Of a stretch of DNA of 64,000 nucleotides, positions 25,586 through 34,451 are shown one piece after another. Origin of the DNA: JAVBUZ01 sp031554725 (GTDB taxonomy: Bacteria > Bacillota > Clostridia > Lachnospirales > Lachnospiraceae). Both the position numbers and the translations under genes were made by a program. A model generated the notes under the pieces. The model did not search any database. It worked only from the letters and a program-made list of their open reading frames with translations, and was not told where the DNA came from. The stretch covers positions 1 through 64,000 of the forward strand of contig JAVBUZ010000046.1 of the NCBI GenBank assembly GCA_031554725.1, written 5' to 3'. Position 1 is the stretch's first letter. Every line of letters starts with the position of its first letter.

Positions 25586-27776
25586 AATGAAAAAATTAGT
25601 TTCTTCTTTTTTAGCGGTCTTATTGATGGTAACTATTTTCTTCGATATGCCGATAACTGTAGACGCCGCACCAAAGGCGGAAAGTAAAATATCTTCGGAA
25701 TATAAGAAGGTATCAGAAAATGAAAGCTTTGAATTATATTTATATGAACCAACACTATCTATCATTTTAAAGAACAAAGAAACTGGGGCAATATTACGTT
25801 CCACTTTGGCTGAAGAAGAGGATGATGGATTAAATAACAATACATGGAATGCTTTTTTAAGATCAGGTATCGTTCTTTCAGCAATTAAAGGAACAACAGA
25901 TACCTATCAGGTAGACCTGGTAAGCTGTCCAAACGATATAGACTATACCTATAATGATAAAGGTTTTTCTGCAAAGATTTACTTTAAGGAGTATAAATTT
26001 GGTCTTACCGTAAATGTAATCTTAGAGGGAAAAGACATAGTAGTTGAGGTTCCAGATGAATCTATTTATGAAGAAGGTAGTGCATATATTGGCACAATTA
26101 GCCTTTACCCTCTTATGGGATACACCTATTTAGATTCTCAGGAAGGATACATGTTTATTCCTGATGGTAGTGGTGCGCTTATTTACTTAAATGATAAAGA
26201 AGGAAAATACACTACTGGCTTTTCACAAATGATTTATGGCTCCGATGCAGGCTTTACAGAATCCTCTACCGAAGTATTTTTATGGTATGAATATAAAATG
26301 CTAAACAATCCTAATAAAGTACTTATGCCAGTTTTTGGTATGGTTCATTCAGAAGATGAATTAGGATATCTTGCAGTCGTAGAAGAGGGCGATGAAAGAG
26401 CAAGTATAGAGGCTCATCCCAATGGGGTTATGATAAATTATAACCGTTGCTATGCTAAGTTTTTACTTCGTAGAACCTATGTACAGCCACTAAATAATTC
26501 TAACTCGGGTACAGTTATCAATGTGGAAAGCGATAGAACACATAGTAACCTTAAGGTTAGATACATGCTTGTTACGGGAAAAGAAGCAGACTACTCTGGT
26601 ATGGCAGTAGCATATCGAAATTATCTTTTAGATAATGGTATGCTATCAGCTAAGGATACCTCTTATAAAACAAGAGTGGATTTCCTTGGAACAGACAGAG
26701 AGGATTTTCTTATTTCGACAAAAGCAGTTACCATGACTACAACTAGTCAAATTAGAGAAATTTATGATGAGCTTCAGGCAGCAGGCGTAGATAGTTTATT
26801 AAGCGTATATAAGGGTTGGCAAAAAGGAGGATATTACAATCTCCCAATCAGCAAATATAAAGCAGACTCCCATATTGGTGGAACGACAAAGCTAACAAGC
26901 CTTATTAAAGAGGCGGCAGAAGAGAATTATGATATTTATTTATACAACAACACTCTTTTAGCAAACTCTGAAGAAACAAATACAACCTTTAACACCGTAA
27001 AAAGAGTAAATAAACGTAGACTTGAAATTGATTTCTGGGGTCAGGTATATAGAATATTCAACTATCTGCTTCCTTCAAAATCAGACTCAAATTTGACAAA
27101 GTTTACAAATACCTATACCCAAAAAGGTGTGGATAATCTATCAATTACGGGAATGACCAATTATCTATTTTCTTATAGCTACAATGGCAAGTTCTACACT
27201 AGATTTGATACCGCAGCAAGCTATAAAAATACCATAAATACGGTAGCGGAAAAAACGAACTTGATTTTAGAAAAACCATTTGCATTCTACTGGAATAATA
27301 CAAATGCTTTTTTGGATATGCCACTAGGCTCATCTGATTACATGTATGAAGATGAAGAGGTTCCATTTTTACCAATCGTATTAAAGGGAATTATGCCAAT
27401 GTATAGCGAATATGTAAATTTTGAAGCAAATAAAAAAGAGTTTTGGTTAGAGATGGTAGAGGCAGGAGCATATCCATCCTTCTATCTAACCTATGAAGAC
27501 TCTTCCAAGCTAATTTATACAGATTCATCAGGCTTATATAGTACAAAATATGAAACCTATAAGGATCTGGTAATTGAATATGATACAGTTTTTAGAGAAT
27601 TAGCAAAAGCAACAGATGGTGCATTCATAACAAAACATGAAAAGCTAGAAGGTGGAGTAAATAAGGTCACATATGATAACGGAGCTACCATATATGTGAA
27701 CTATTCTAATAACACTGTTACAGTAGACGGCTATGAAATAGAAGGGCTGTCCTATAAGGTAGGTGAGAGTAAATGA
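25575..27776 (+). CDS. DUF5696-like secreted protein, possible glycosidase-fold
   Basis: About 733 residues. I chose the TTG at 25575 because GGAGAGG lies 12 bases before it; ATG 25587 is the alternative. Both overlap or abut the stop of the upstream gene. A signal peptide (MKKLVSSFLAVLLMVTIFF... VDAA) is followed by an N-terminal beta-rich domain (to about 330), then a region with AAGVDSLLSVYKGWQKGG and FYWNNTNAFLDMPLGSSDYMY. The end, YDNGATIYVNYSNNTVTVDG, is a motif type that also closes several glycoside hydrolases. I believe it belongs to DUF5696, for which no activity is established to my knowledge. It may bind or process arabinan. Confidence 0.75.
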   Translation: MVTKMKKLVSSFLAVLLMVTIFFDMPITVDAAPKAESKISSEYKKVSENESFELYLYEPTLSIILKNKETGAILRSTLAEEEDDGLNNNTWNAFLRSGIVLSAIKGTTDTYQVDLVSCPNDIDYTYNDKGFSAKIYFKEYKFGLTVNVILEGKDIVVEVPDESIYEEGSAYIGTISLYPLMGYTYLDSQEGYMFIPDGSGALIYLNDKEGKYTTGFSQMIYGSDAGFTESSTEVFLWYEYKMLNNPNKVLMPVFGMVHSEDELGYLAVVEEGDERASIEAHPNGVMINYNRCYAKFLLRRTYVQPLNNSNSGTVINVESDRTHSNLKVRYMLVTGKEADYSGMAVAYRNYLLDNGMLSAKDTSYKTRVDFLGTDREDFLISTKAVTMTTTSQIREIYDELQAAGVDSLLSVYKGWQKGGYYNLPISKYKADSHIGGTTKLTSLIKEAAEENYDIYLYNNTLLANSEETNTTFNTVKRVNKRRLEIDFWGQVYRIFNYLLPSKSDSNLTKFTNTYTQKGVDNLSITGMTNYLFSYSYNGKFYTRFDTAASYKNTINTVAEKTNLILEKPFAFYWNNTNAFLDMPLGSSDYMYEDEEVPFLPIVLKGIMPMYSEYVNFEANKKEFWLEMVEAGAYPSFYLTYEDSSKLIYTDSSGLYSTKYETYKDLVIEYDTVFRELAKATDGAFITKHEKLEGGVNKVTYDNGATIYVNYSNNTVTVDGYEIEGLSYKVGESK

Positions 27777-28831
27777 GTAAAGCCAGCAAAGAAGATAAAA
27801 AGAATAAAGTAAAGATCAAACCCGGCAGACTGGCAAAAAAAGAGGCTATCACAGGATTAATCTTTGTAACACCTTGGATTATTGGTGCCCTTATTTTTCT
27901 TGTTTACACAATGGGTAGTTCTTTTTGGTATTCCCTTCATAATATCAGAATTACACCAAAGGGAAAGATATTCAATTTTGTAGGAATTGGTAACTATACT
28001 CAAATACTCACCTTAGATGTAGACTTTCCAACGCAGCTATTAGAGTATATGGTATCCACCATTCTTTCGGTTCCTATCATTGTAGTTTTTGCCTTAATTA
28101 TTGCAATGCTTTTAAATGGAAAAATTAAATTTAAAGGGTTCTTTAGACTTATATTTTTCCTTCCTGTTATTGTAGTAAGCGGTCCTGTTATGGGTATGCT
28201 TTCCGAGCAAGGAGCAGCAAGTATTTCTACCATTGATACACAGGCAATTTTTAATACTTTATATCAGTTCATGCCATGGGGTATGGCAGAAGGAATTACG
28301 GAATTATTTGGTAGCATGATTATGGTTCTTTGGTATTCAGGTGTACAAATATTGATATTTCTTTCGGCTCTACAAAAAATTGATAGTGCTATGTATGAGG
28401 CAGCACAAATCGATGGTGGTTCTGGCTGGGAATGCTTTTGGAAAATCACTTTACCTACAATTAAACCAATGATTTTATTAAATGTGGTATACACAGTAGT
28501 ATTTATTTCTGGTAATGAACAAAATTCAATTATTAACCTGATTCAAAACTCCATGTTCTCTGGAACAAAGGAGAAGGGCTATGGATATGCTTCCGCTATG
28601 GCTTGGTTATATTCTTTGGTTGTGGTTTTAATTGTTGTTTTATTTGCGGTTCTTTTAATGGCAAGAAAAGATGTCTACGAAAGACAGGTTAAAAAAGCAA
28701 AACGAGAAATGAAGAAAGAAGCAAGACTTGCACAAAGGATAGAAAGGAGGGGTAAACGTAATGTTAAAAAATTGGAAAAAGCAAGAAAGAAACGAGGCTA
28801 CACAACCTACGACGGCTCAGACGATTACTAA
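27773..28831 (+). CDS. Carbohydrate ABC permease, MalF/UgpA type (second system)
   Basis: The ATG overlaps the previous stop (ATGA). The 352-residue protein has a lysine-rich N-terminus, six membrane segments and the EAA loop YEAAQIDGGSGWECFWKITLPTIKPM. Its C-terminal tail is unusually long and basic (KREMKKEARLAQRIERRGKR). The last 71 bases of the gene also encode the start of the next permease in another frame. Confidence 0.88.
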   Translation: MSKASKEDKKNKVKIKPGRLAKKEAITGLIFVTPWIIGALIFLVYTMGSSFWYSLHNIRITPKGKIFNFVGIGNYTQILTLDVDFPTQLLEYMVSTILSVPIIVVFALIIAMLLNGKIKFKGFFRLIFFLPVIVVSGPVMGMLSEQGAASISTIDTQAIFNTLYQFMPWGMAEGITELFGSMIMVLWYSGVQILIFLSALQKIDSAMYEAAQIDGGSGWECFWKITLPTIKPMILLNVVYTVVFISGNEQNSIINLIQNSMFSGTKEKGYGYASAMAWLYSLVVVLIVVLFAVLLMARKDVYERQVKKAKREMKKEARLAQRIERRGKRNVKKLEKARKKRGYTTYDGSDDY

Positions 28832-29792
28832 AAAACCTTTTATCCAGAGATTAAAAGAAACAGATAAGGATAAGGTCCACAAATTTTTAATGGGTTCTAA
28901 AGAAAAAGAAGGCTTTATTAAACAATTTGTTGTATATGCACTTTTAATCTGCATTGGCTTTATTTACATCTACCCTATCCTTTATATGATTAGTAGCTCT
29001 TTAATGAATTTGGATGATTTATTGGATTCCTCTATAAACTGGATTCCAAGCACATTTGCGCTTTCAAACTATGCCCAGGCAGCAGCAAGTATGGAATTCT
29101 GGAAATCACTAGGTATGAGCATTATTGTTGCAGGAGTTCCAACCCTATTAAATGTTCTTTCTTGCTCTATCGTTGGTTATGGTCTGGCAAGATTTGAATT
29201 TCCTGGTAAAAAGATTATTTTAGGAATTATAATATTTGCATTTATTCTACCTAGCCAGATTACAATGATTCCTACATATGAATTGTACTCAAACATTAGG
29301 CTGCTTAATACATTATGGTCTTTTATTATACCATCCATGTTAGCACAGGGTATTAACTCATCCATTTTTATTTTGATATTCTTCCAGTTCTTCAAACAGG
29401 TGCCAAAGGTGCTGATTGAAGCGGCTCAGATTGATGGAGCAGGGTACTTTAAGTCCTTTGCAAGAATTTCCCTACCTTCAGCAGCACCAGCAATCTTAAC
29501 CGTATTTTTGTTTTCCTTTGTTTGGTATTGGAATGAATCCTATTTAACAAAAATGTATGTAACCGGAGTTATGGTAGAGTCTAAATGGTCAACGCTAGTA
29601 GTAATGCTTGATAAGTTTGCAAGCAATTTCTCTAGCTACTCGCAGACAGCAGCAAGTGGAGCAACAACCTTAAATGAATCGATTAGTATGGCAGGTACCA
29701 TGCTAAGTATTCTTCCGGTACTTTTATTATACTTTGTACTTCAGAGATATTTTGTAGAGAGTATTGATAGAGTTGGTATCACAGGTGAATAA
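28761..29792 (+). CDS. Carbohydrate ABC permease, MalG/UgpE type (second system)
   Basis: The 343-residue protein has six membrane segments and the EAA loop LIEAAQIDGAGYFKSFARISLPSAAPA. The start at 28761 has an excellent ribosome site (AAAGGAGGGG at 28741-28750) inside the upstream gene, so the 71-base overlap appears real. It forms a pair with that gene and probably works with the binding lipoprotein at 30007. Confidence 0.88.
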   Translation: MLKNWKKQERNEATQPTTAQTITKKPFIQRLKETDKDKVHKFLMGSKEKEGFIKQFVVYALLICIGFIYIYPILYMISSSLMNLDDLLDSSINWIPSTFALSNYAQAAASMEFWKSLGMSIIVAGVPTLLNVLSCSIVGYGLARFEFPGKKIILGIIIFAFILPSQITMIPTYELYSNIRLLNTLWSFIIPSMLAQGINSSIFILIFFQFFKQVPKVLIEAAQIDGAGYFKSFARISLPSAAPAILTVFLFSFVWYWNESYLTKMYVTGVMVESKWSTLVVMLDKFASNFSSYSQTAASGATTLNESISMAGTMLSILPVLLLYFVLQRYFVESIDRVGITGE

Positions 29793-29826
29793 GTGAAATA
29801 AATTAGTTTTGTGAGTTTTTTATGTT

Positions 29827-29862
29827 CAAGGTGCTGAAATAATAAACAATTTTGGCATCTTG
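29827..29862 (+). other. Intercistronic hairpin between permease and binding-protein genes
   Basis: Arms CAAGGTGCTGAAAT (29827-29840) and ATTTTGGCATCTTG (29849-29862) pair over 14 positions with three G:T pairs and an eight-base loop. There is no T-run directly after it. It could be an attenuating or mRNA-stabilising hairpin that sets binding protein and permease levels apart. Confidence 0.5.
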
Positions 29863-29892
29863 AATTAAGCAATTTTTCACAAAATTTCATTT

Positions 29893-29964
29893 TTTACTAA
29901 AAAAGTTCACCTTTTTGTATAAAAGATATATCTTTTTTTGAAATATTATGGTATAAACTAAACT
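29893..29964 (+). promoter_or_regulatory. Probable promoter region of the second binding-protein gene
   Basis: TAAACT (29959-29964) is followed by ATAGG and resembles the -10 and downstream sequence at 34374 (TAAACT then AGAGG). No good -35 is present. TTTACTAAA lies at 29893-29901, the same motif as in the regulator promoter (TTTAGTAAA) and at 18660. Confidence 0.4.
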
Positions 29965-30006
29965 ATAGGAGAATTAATTTATTCTGTAATAAAGGGAGGA
30001 CGTTCT

Positions 30007-31575
30007 ATGAAAAATATGAAAAAGTTTTTAGCACTAGTTTTATCAGCTACCATGATGATTGGATGCTTGACAGCTTGTGGCTCAGACAGCAAAGACAGTG
30101 GTTCCACAGGTGGTGGAAACAAAAAATCAGAAGTTGAGATTAATGGTATTACATATCATCCAGCAACAGATTTGACAGACAAGAAAATAGAGTTAACCTA
30201 TTTCCACTTTGATCAGGATGAAACAGTACAGTATTTGGCAAACAGATTTATGGAGTTATACCCAAATATTAAGGTAAACGTAAAATATGAAAACGTTGCT
30301 ACATACAATGACACATTACTTACATTAGTAGCTAACAAAAATAGCCCAGATGTAATTATGTACTCTGATGCAGATTTTGCTTTATCTAATATGCTTTTAG
30401 AAGATATTTCTGAATATTGGGCAGCAGATGCAGAAACACAGAATCTTGCAGATACGGTAAATGAAGCGGGACTTGGAACATATCAGACAAGTGCAAGGTA
30501 CGGCGTTCCTGTGAAATTCTTCCCAGGCGTTATGTATGTTGATAGAAACGTACTTGAAAAATTGAATGTAAAACAACCGGATCAGAACTGGACATGGAGC
30601 GATATGATTAAGCTCATTAAGGATTGTACAGTATTAGATTCCCCAGATGGAATGCCATATTATGGATGTGGTTATTATAACAGACTTGACTCTTACTATG
30701 GAATCGCAGCAAGTCAGAGCATTATCGGTGAATTTGGTTTCAACGGAAAAACCTTCGACTTAAGCGTATGGGCAGTTGGAGAACAAGAATTTGCAGATTT
30801 GAAATTAGGCGGATATATTGCACCTACAACAGAAACTCAGGAAATGGAAGACTGGGCTGGTGACTGGGAAGCTTGGTGTGGCGCTACAGGACACGTTGCA
30901 TTATTTACAGAAGCTTATTGGACATATCAAGGAACATGGGCAACAGAAGAGTTCCAGCAATATGATTTAGATGTTGTTCCTTACGTAGTACCTGCGGTTA
31001 CAGCCGAGGATGCTTCAGAAGCACATCACTCTATTGCAACAATCGACTTTGGTGGTGTTACAACTTCTTGTCAAAATCCACGTGAAGCATACGAATTATT
31101 AAAATTCATGAGCTTTGGTGTAGATGGATGGAAAACAAGACTTGAGGTTTATAACGACGAAACAATTACAAACGCATCTGGTTTGGCTTTAAAATATGAT
31201 GTTATGCCTGCACCTATTACCAAAAATGAAGAAATATGGGAAGGCTATACAGCAATGTATACCGCTGGCTTAGATGAAGAACATGTAACCTGGTGGAAAA
31301 ACTACTTTGCAAGCTGTATGCAGCCAATTCCTTTTGGATGGACATCTATTGCTGGTTACTGGAACTACTGCTCTGAATACTTCAACAATATCGGTATTCA
31401 TGACTTAGTAGATAAAGGAACTAAGAAAGCAGCTGACTATGCAACAGAAGCAACAGAAAAAGCAAACCTTTACCATGCACAAGCAATGTTAGATTACTTT
31501 GGATCAAACGGTTATGATGTATTATCGGCAGAAGAAGTTGCTGAGTACGAGAAAATGGTAACGGACAATCAATAA
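30007..31575 (+). CDS. Carbohydrate ABC solute-binding lipoprotein (second system)
   Basis: The 522-residue family 1 binding protein has a signal peptide with lipobox LTAC (Cys 24) and a Ser/Gly linker. The substrate-binding body includes YLANRFMELYPNIKVNVKYEN and RYGVPVKFFPGVMYVDRNVLEKL. GGGAGG precedes the ATG. A separate promoter and an intercistronic hairpin upstream suggest higher expression than the permeases. It probably delivers arabino-oligosaccharides to the permeases at 27773-29792. Confidence 0.9.
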   Translation: MKNMKKFLALVLSATMMIGCLTACGSDSKDSGSTGGGNKKSEVEINGITYHPATDLTDKKIELTYFHFDQDETVQYLANRFMELYPNIKVNVKYENVATYNDTLLTLVANKNSPDVIMYSDADFALSNMLLEDISEYWAADAETQNLADTVNEAGLGTYQTSARYGVPVKFFPGVMYVDRNVLEKLNVKQPDQNWTWSDMIKLIKDCTVLDSPDGMPYYGCGYYNRLDSYYGIAASQSIIGEFGFNGKTFDLSVWAVGEQEFADLKLGGYIAPTTETQEMEDWAGDWEAWCGATGHVALFTEAYWTYQGTWATEEFQQYDLDVVPYVVPAVTAEDASEAHHSIATIDFGGVTTSCQNPREAYELLKFMSFGVDGWKTRLEVYNDETITNASGLALKYDVMPAPITKNEEIWEGYTAMYTAGLDEEHVTWWKNYFASCMQPIPFGWTSIAGYWNYCSEYFNNIGIHDLVDKGTKKAADYATEATEKANLYHAQAMLDYFGSNGYDVLSAEEVAEYEKMVTDNQ

Positions 31576-31623
31576 CGGATACTAGCCTCGAGGCTATATC
31601 ATAGAGTTCAAGGAGGGTAAAAA

Positions 31624-33150
31624 ATGAAAAGGAAATTATTAGCAGTAGTTCTTAGTGTTAGCATGATGGCAGCTATGTTGACTGGTTGTGGGAAAGCTAA
31701 AGAAACTGAGAAAGAAGTAGAAACATCTAGTGTAGTAGAATCAAAAGAAGAAGTTGTAACTCCAGTAGCACAGGGTGAAGCAATTCCTGAAGCAGTTTAT
31801 CACTTCACATTCGATGGAGAAGATGAAGGATTCAAAACAGTAATTCAGACAGAAGATAAAGGTGCTAACACAGGAGCAGCATTAGGTGTTATTGAATCAG
31901 ACACTTATGTTGACAAAGAAGGCGCAGAACAAAAAATTCAGCTACAATATGCAGACGGACCTGTTGGCAAAGCTGCTTACTTAGATGGAAACTATGGTTT
32001 AAAATTACCAGTTGCTCCTCTAGAAACAGAAACATATACCATTTCTTTCTGGATTAATGCAGATAGATTATCTAATTTCGGAGCTACAGTACAGTTAGGT
32101 AGCGATATCGGTATGTCTGATGCAGATGCAGCAGTTAAATGGATTAACTTTACACAGACAGAATGGGGAACCAGCTCTGCAAAAATTTTCCCAGTTGTTT
32201 GGAATAGAAACGCTGGAACAGGTGCATGGCCTTGGGTTTATGCAGCAGATGATAGCATTCACGGCAAAAAAGAATGGGTTCTTGTTACATTAGTAGCAAC
32301 AGGAAGCATCTACAACTATGCAGATGATGGATGTGATAGAAATGCTTGTCAGTTATACTTAAATGGCGAATTAGCTTATGATGCAGTGGAAGGAAGCTAC
32401 GGCGGTCTAGCAACCGGAATCATGGATGCTTCTGACAACTTTGAATGTTTCGTTGGTATTAACTACTGGGATACAATTTTTAAAGGATTTATCGATGATT
32501 TATATTTCTTTGATCAGGCTTTAACACCAGGTCAGGTATTAACATTATTCCAGATGGGTGACCCTACAGTTGAATCTGTAGCTACAGCAGCAGTAGCAGA
32601 TGACGCTGAACCAGTAGCTCAGGTGGTAACAAATATTGATGCAAATGCAATTGCAACAGTAGGTGTACCTACATGTGATAATGGATTCTGGGCGTCTTTC
32701 TCAGATGCTTATGAAGTAAAAGATGGAAAATCTGTAAAATTACATTTCAATAACTACTCAAGTGGTTTAAATAACTGGAGTAACTACGTTTTAGCATTTA
32801 CAAATACAGCTACAACAGCTGACAAAGCTCCTTCAGCAGATAACTATGCAGGCTATGCAGAATATGGTGTTGTTAGAGCAGATGCATTTGGTTGGGCATT
32901 CCCAGAAGATCCAGCATATGAATATTCTTGGACATGGGAAGAATTTGTTAATATTATGATGGATGCAGATGTTACTTTGACAATCAGCAGAAAAGCAGGA
33001 GATGTTACAGTAGATGGTGTGATTGTAGACGCAGCAGGTGCTGAATATACATATAAAATCTCAGCTAAAACAACAGCGGCTGCAGCAGATCCTATGTATG
33101 TTTTCATAACTGGCGAAGGAAGCTACATTGAACTTCTTTCAGTTGAATAG
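31624..33150 (+). CDS. Secreted lipoprotein with LamG/concanavalin-like domain
   Basis: A 508-residue protein with lipobox LTGC (Cys 22) and an acidic linker. Residues 55-310 look like a LamG-type beta-sandwich: YHFTFDGEDEGFKTV, KAAYLDGNYGLKLPVAPLETETYTISFWINA, and FIDDLYFFDQALTPGQVLTLF. A second beta-rich domain (about 340-508) starts near CDNGFWASFSDAYEVKDGKSVKLHFNNYS. There are no catalytic residues I can name, so a cell-surface arabinan-binding role is the most likely reading. It lies 48 bases after the binding protein and is followed by a strong terminator. Confidence 0.7.
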   Translation: MKRKLLAVVLSVSMMAAMLTGCGKAKETEKEVETSSVVESKEEVVTPVAQGEAIPEAVYHFTFDGEDEGFKTVIQTEDKGANTGAALGVIESDTYVDKEGAEQKIQLQYADGPVGKAAYLDGNYGLKLPVAPLETETYTISFWINADRLSNFGATVQLGSDIGMSDADAAVKWINFTQTEWGTSSAKIFPVVWNRNAGTGAWPWVYAADDSIHGKKEWVLVTLVATGSIYNYADDGCDRNACQLYLNGELAYDAVEGSYGGLATGIMDASDNFECFVGINYWDTIFKGFIDDLYFFDQALTPGQVLTLFQMGDPTVESVATAAVADDAEPVAQVVTNIDANAIATVGVPTCDNGFWASFSDAYEVKDGKSVKLHFNNYSSGLNNWSNYVLAFTNTATTADKAPSADNYAGYAEYGVVRADAFGWAFPEDPAYEYSWTWEEFVNIMMDADVTLTISRKAGDVTVDGVIVDAAGAEYTYKISAKTTAAAADPMYVFITGEGSYIELLSVE

Positions 33151-33180
33151 TCATAGAGCCTAAGAAATAAAAGATAATAA

Positions 33181-33217
33181 AAAACCGGTTCTGAAAAATC
33201 AGAACCGGTTTTTTTAT
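33181..33217. terminator. Bidirectional terminator
   Basis: A perfect 14-base stem AAAACCGGTTCTGA (33181-33194) / TCAGAACCGGTTTT (33199-33212) with an AAAA loop is followed by a T-run on the plus side and preceded by an A-run that serves the minus strand. It separates the convergent LamG lipoprotein and ArsR genes. Confidence 0.93.
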
Positions 33218-33231
33218 ACAATAAGTGTTTT

Positions 33232-34155
33232 TTAATCCACATCCTCATCATAATAAGTCTTAATACGAATTGCTTGATTATGATCACCGAAATCTTCGCC
33301 AAATAGTGTACAGCCACCGCAGTTTGCAGTATCTCTAGGTACTTCAAAACGGAAGGTTATGTAGCTAGTATAATCAAGGTTTAAGTCTTGAATGGTGGTA
33401 TTAGAAATTTTGTTATTTCCGTCAATGAAGCAACCTTCACTATTAATAATTAATGTTTTCATCAGTCCATATTGGTTTAACAGCTCTGGCCACCAGGCAG
33501 GAGATACATACCCCTTTCTTGCGCCATAGTCTCCAGGACTAATCCAAGTACCAAGAGATGTTCCATTAATAGAAAAATAAATATCAGAGGGATAATCTTC
33601 ATTGTACTCTGGACATTCAGAAGATATTTCAAAAGAAATTTGAAGCTCAGTAAGGGTTTGACCAGCTTGTAAATGATTTGGAAGATTATATTCTACGAAA
33701 CCGCTGGAAAACCAGATAATTCCTGCATTAAAACGCTCAGGATATGAAAAAACACGAGTATCATCTAAAGAACCGATAATTTCCTTAGCTGTTGCAAGGC
33801 CACAAGTAGGTGTTACATTACAAGCGGTATAATAACCAATGCGAATATCGTCCGTATAACATCTCTTAGCTTCCTTGATAGGAGCAAGATCTATCATAAG
33901 CCTGTCATAACGAGGTCTAATAATTTTCATGGTTCCTCTCTTGCCAGAGGTGGTTTTAATTTTAACTAGTCCAGCATCTTCTAACTTGCTGACATGCATG
34001 GAAATGGCTCCGTTTGTTAACCCCAGAGCTTCGGCCAAATCATTCATGCTAAGTTGATCATCTTCATAAATCATTTCCATGATTTTTAGACGCATGGGAG
34101 TACTTAAAGCTTTGAATACATTTTCTGCTTCACTGATTGACTTAAAGTATAACAT
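33232..34155 (-). CDS. ArsR-type transcriptional regulator with a C-terminal beta-rich sensor domain
   Basis: The 307-residue protein starts with a winged helix typical of ArsR: FKALSTPMRLKIMEMI, LSMNDLAEALGLTNGAISMHVSKLEDAGLVKIK. It has no metal-binding ELCVC motif. The remaining 210 residues look like a carbohydrate-binding-type jelly roll (for example AGIIWFSSGFVEYNLP, SIYFSINGTSLGTWISPGDYG). The layout suggests a sugar-responsive regulator of the arabinan genes, divergent from the intracellular GH51. It has its own promoter (34210-34237) with TTTAGTAAA downstream of the -10, consistent with autoregulation. Confidence 0.82.
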   Translation of the reverse strand: MLYFKSISEAENVFKALSTPMRLKIMEMIYEDDQLSMNDLAEALGLTNGAISMHVSKLEDAGLVKIKTTSGKRGTMKIIRPRYDRLMIDLAPIKEAKRCYTDDIRIGYYTACNVTPTCGLATAKEIIGSLDDTRVFSYPERFNAGIIWFSSGFVEYNLPNHLQAGQTLTELQISFEISSECPEYNEDYPSDIYFSINGTSLGTWISPGDYGARKGYVSPAWWPELLNQYGLMKTLIINSEGCFIDGNNKISNTTIQDLNLDYTSYITFRFEVPRDTANCGGCTLFGEDFGDHNQAIRIKTYYDEDVD

Positions 34156-34184
34156 GGTGTCCCCCTAATCTATTAGTTTTATTA

Positions 34185-34237
34185 TTTAGTAAACGAAATA
34201 CCTAGTTACATTATAGCAGTATAACAGTTAAAGTCAA
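34185..34237 (-). promoter_or_regulatory. Promoter and candidate operator of the ArsR-type regulator
   Basis: On the minus strand, TTGACT (34232-34237), a 16-base spacer and TATAAT (34210-34215) form a strong promoter. TTTAGTAAA (34185-34193) lies just after the expected start site, where a bound repressor would block transcription. Confidence 0.7.
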
Positions 34238-34350
34238 TCATATAGTAGTTAACAATATGTTAAAAATACAAGAATTTCAATGATTTTTTCACAATATCAA
34301 AATCACCAAAAAACACGCACAAATTTAGGCATAATTCAAGTGTTTTTGAA

Positions 34351-34379
34351 TTGACATTTTACCTAAAGCATAATAAACT
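34351..34379 (+). promoter_or_regulatory. Promoter of the intracellular GH51 gene
   Basis: TTGACA (34351-34356), a 17-base spacer and TAAACT (34374-34379). The spacer contains TTTTACCTAAA. The whole 29-base unit is similar to the promoter at 18617, suggesting shared control. Confidence 0.7.
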
Positions 34380-34451
34380 AGAGGTAGTTAAGAGAATAGT
34401 TAAATGCTTTAGTTTTCAATAAACAATTTATTTAAGGGAAAGGGATATAAA

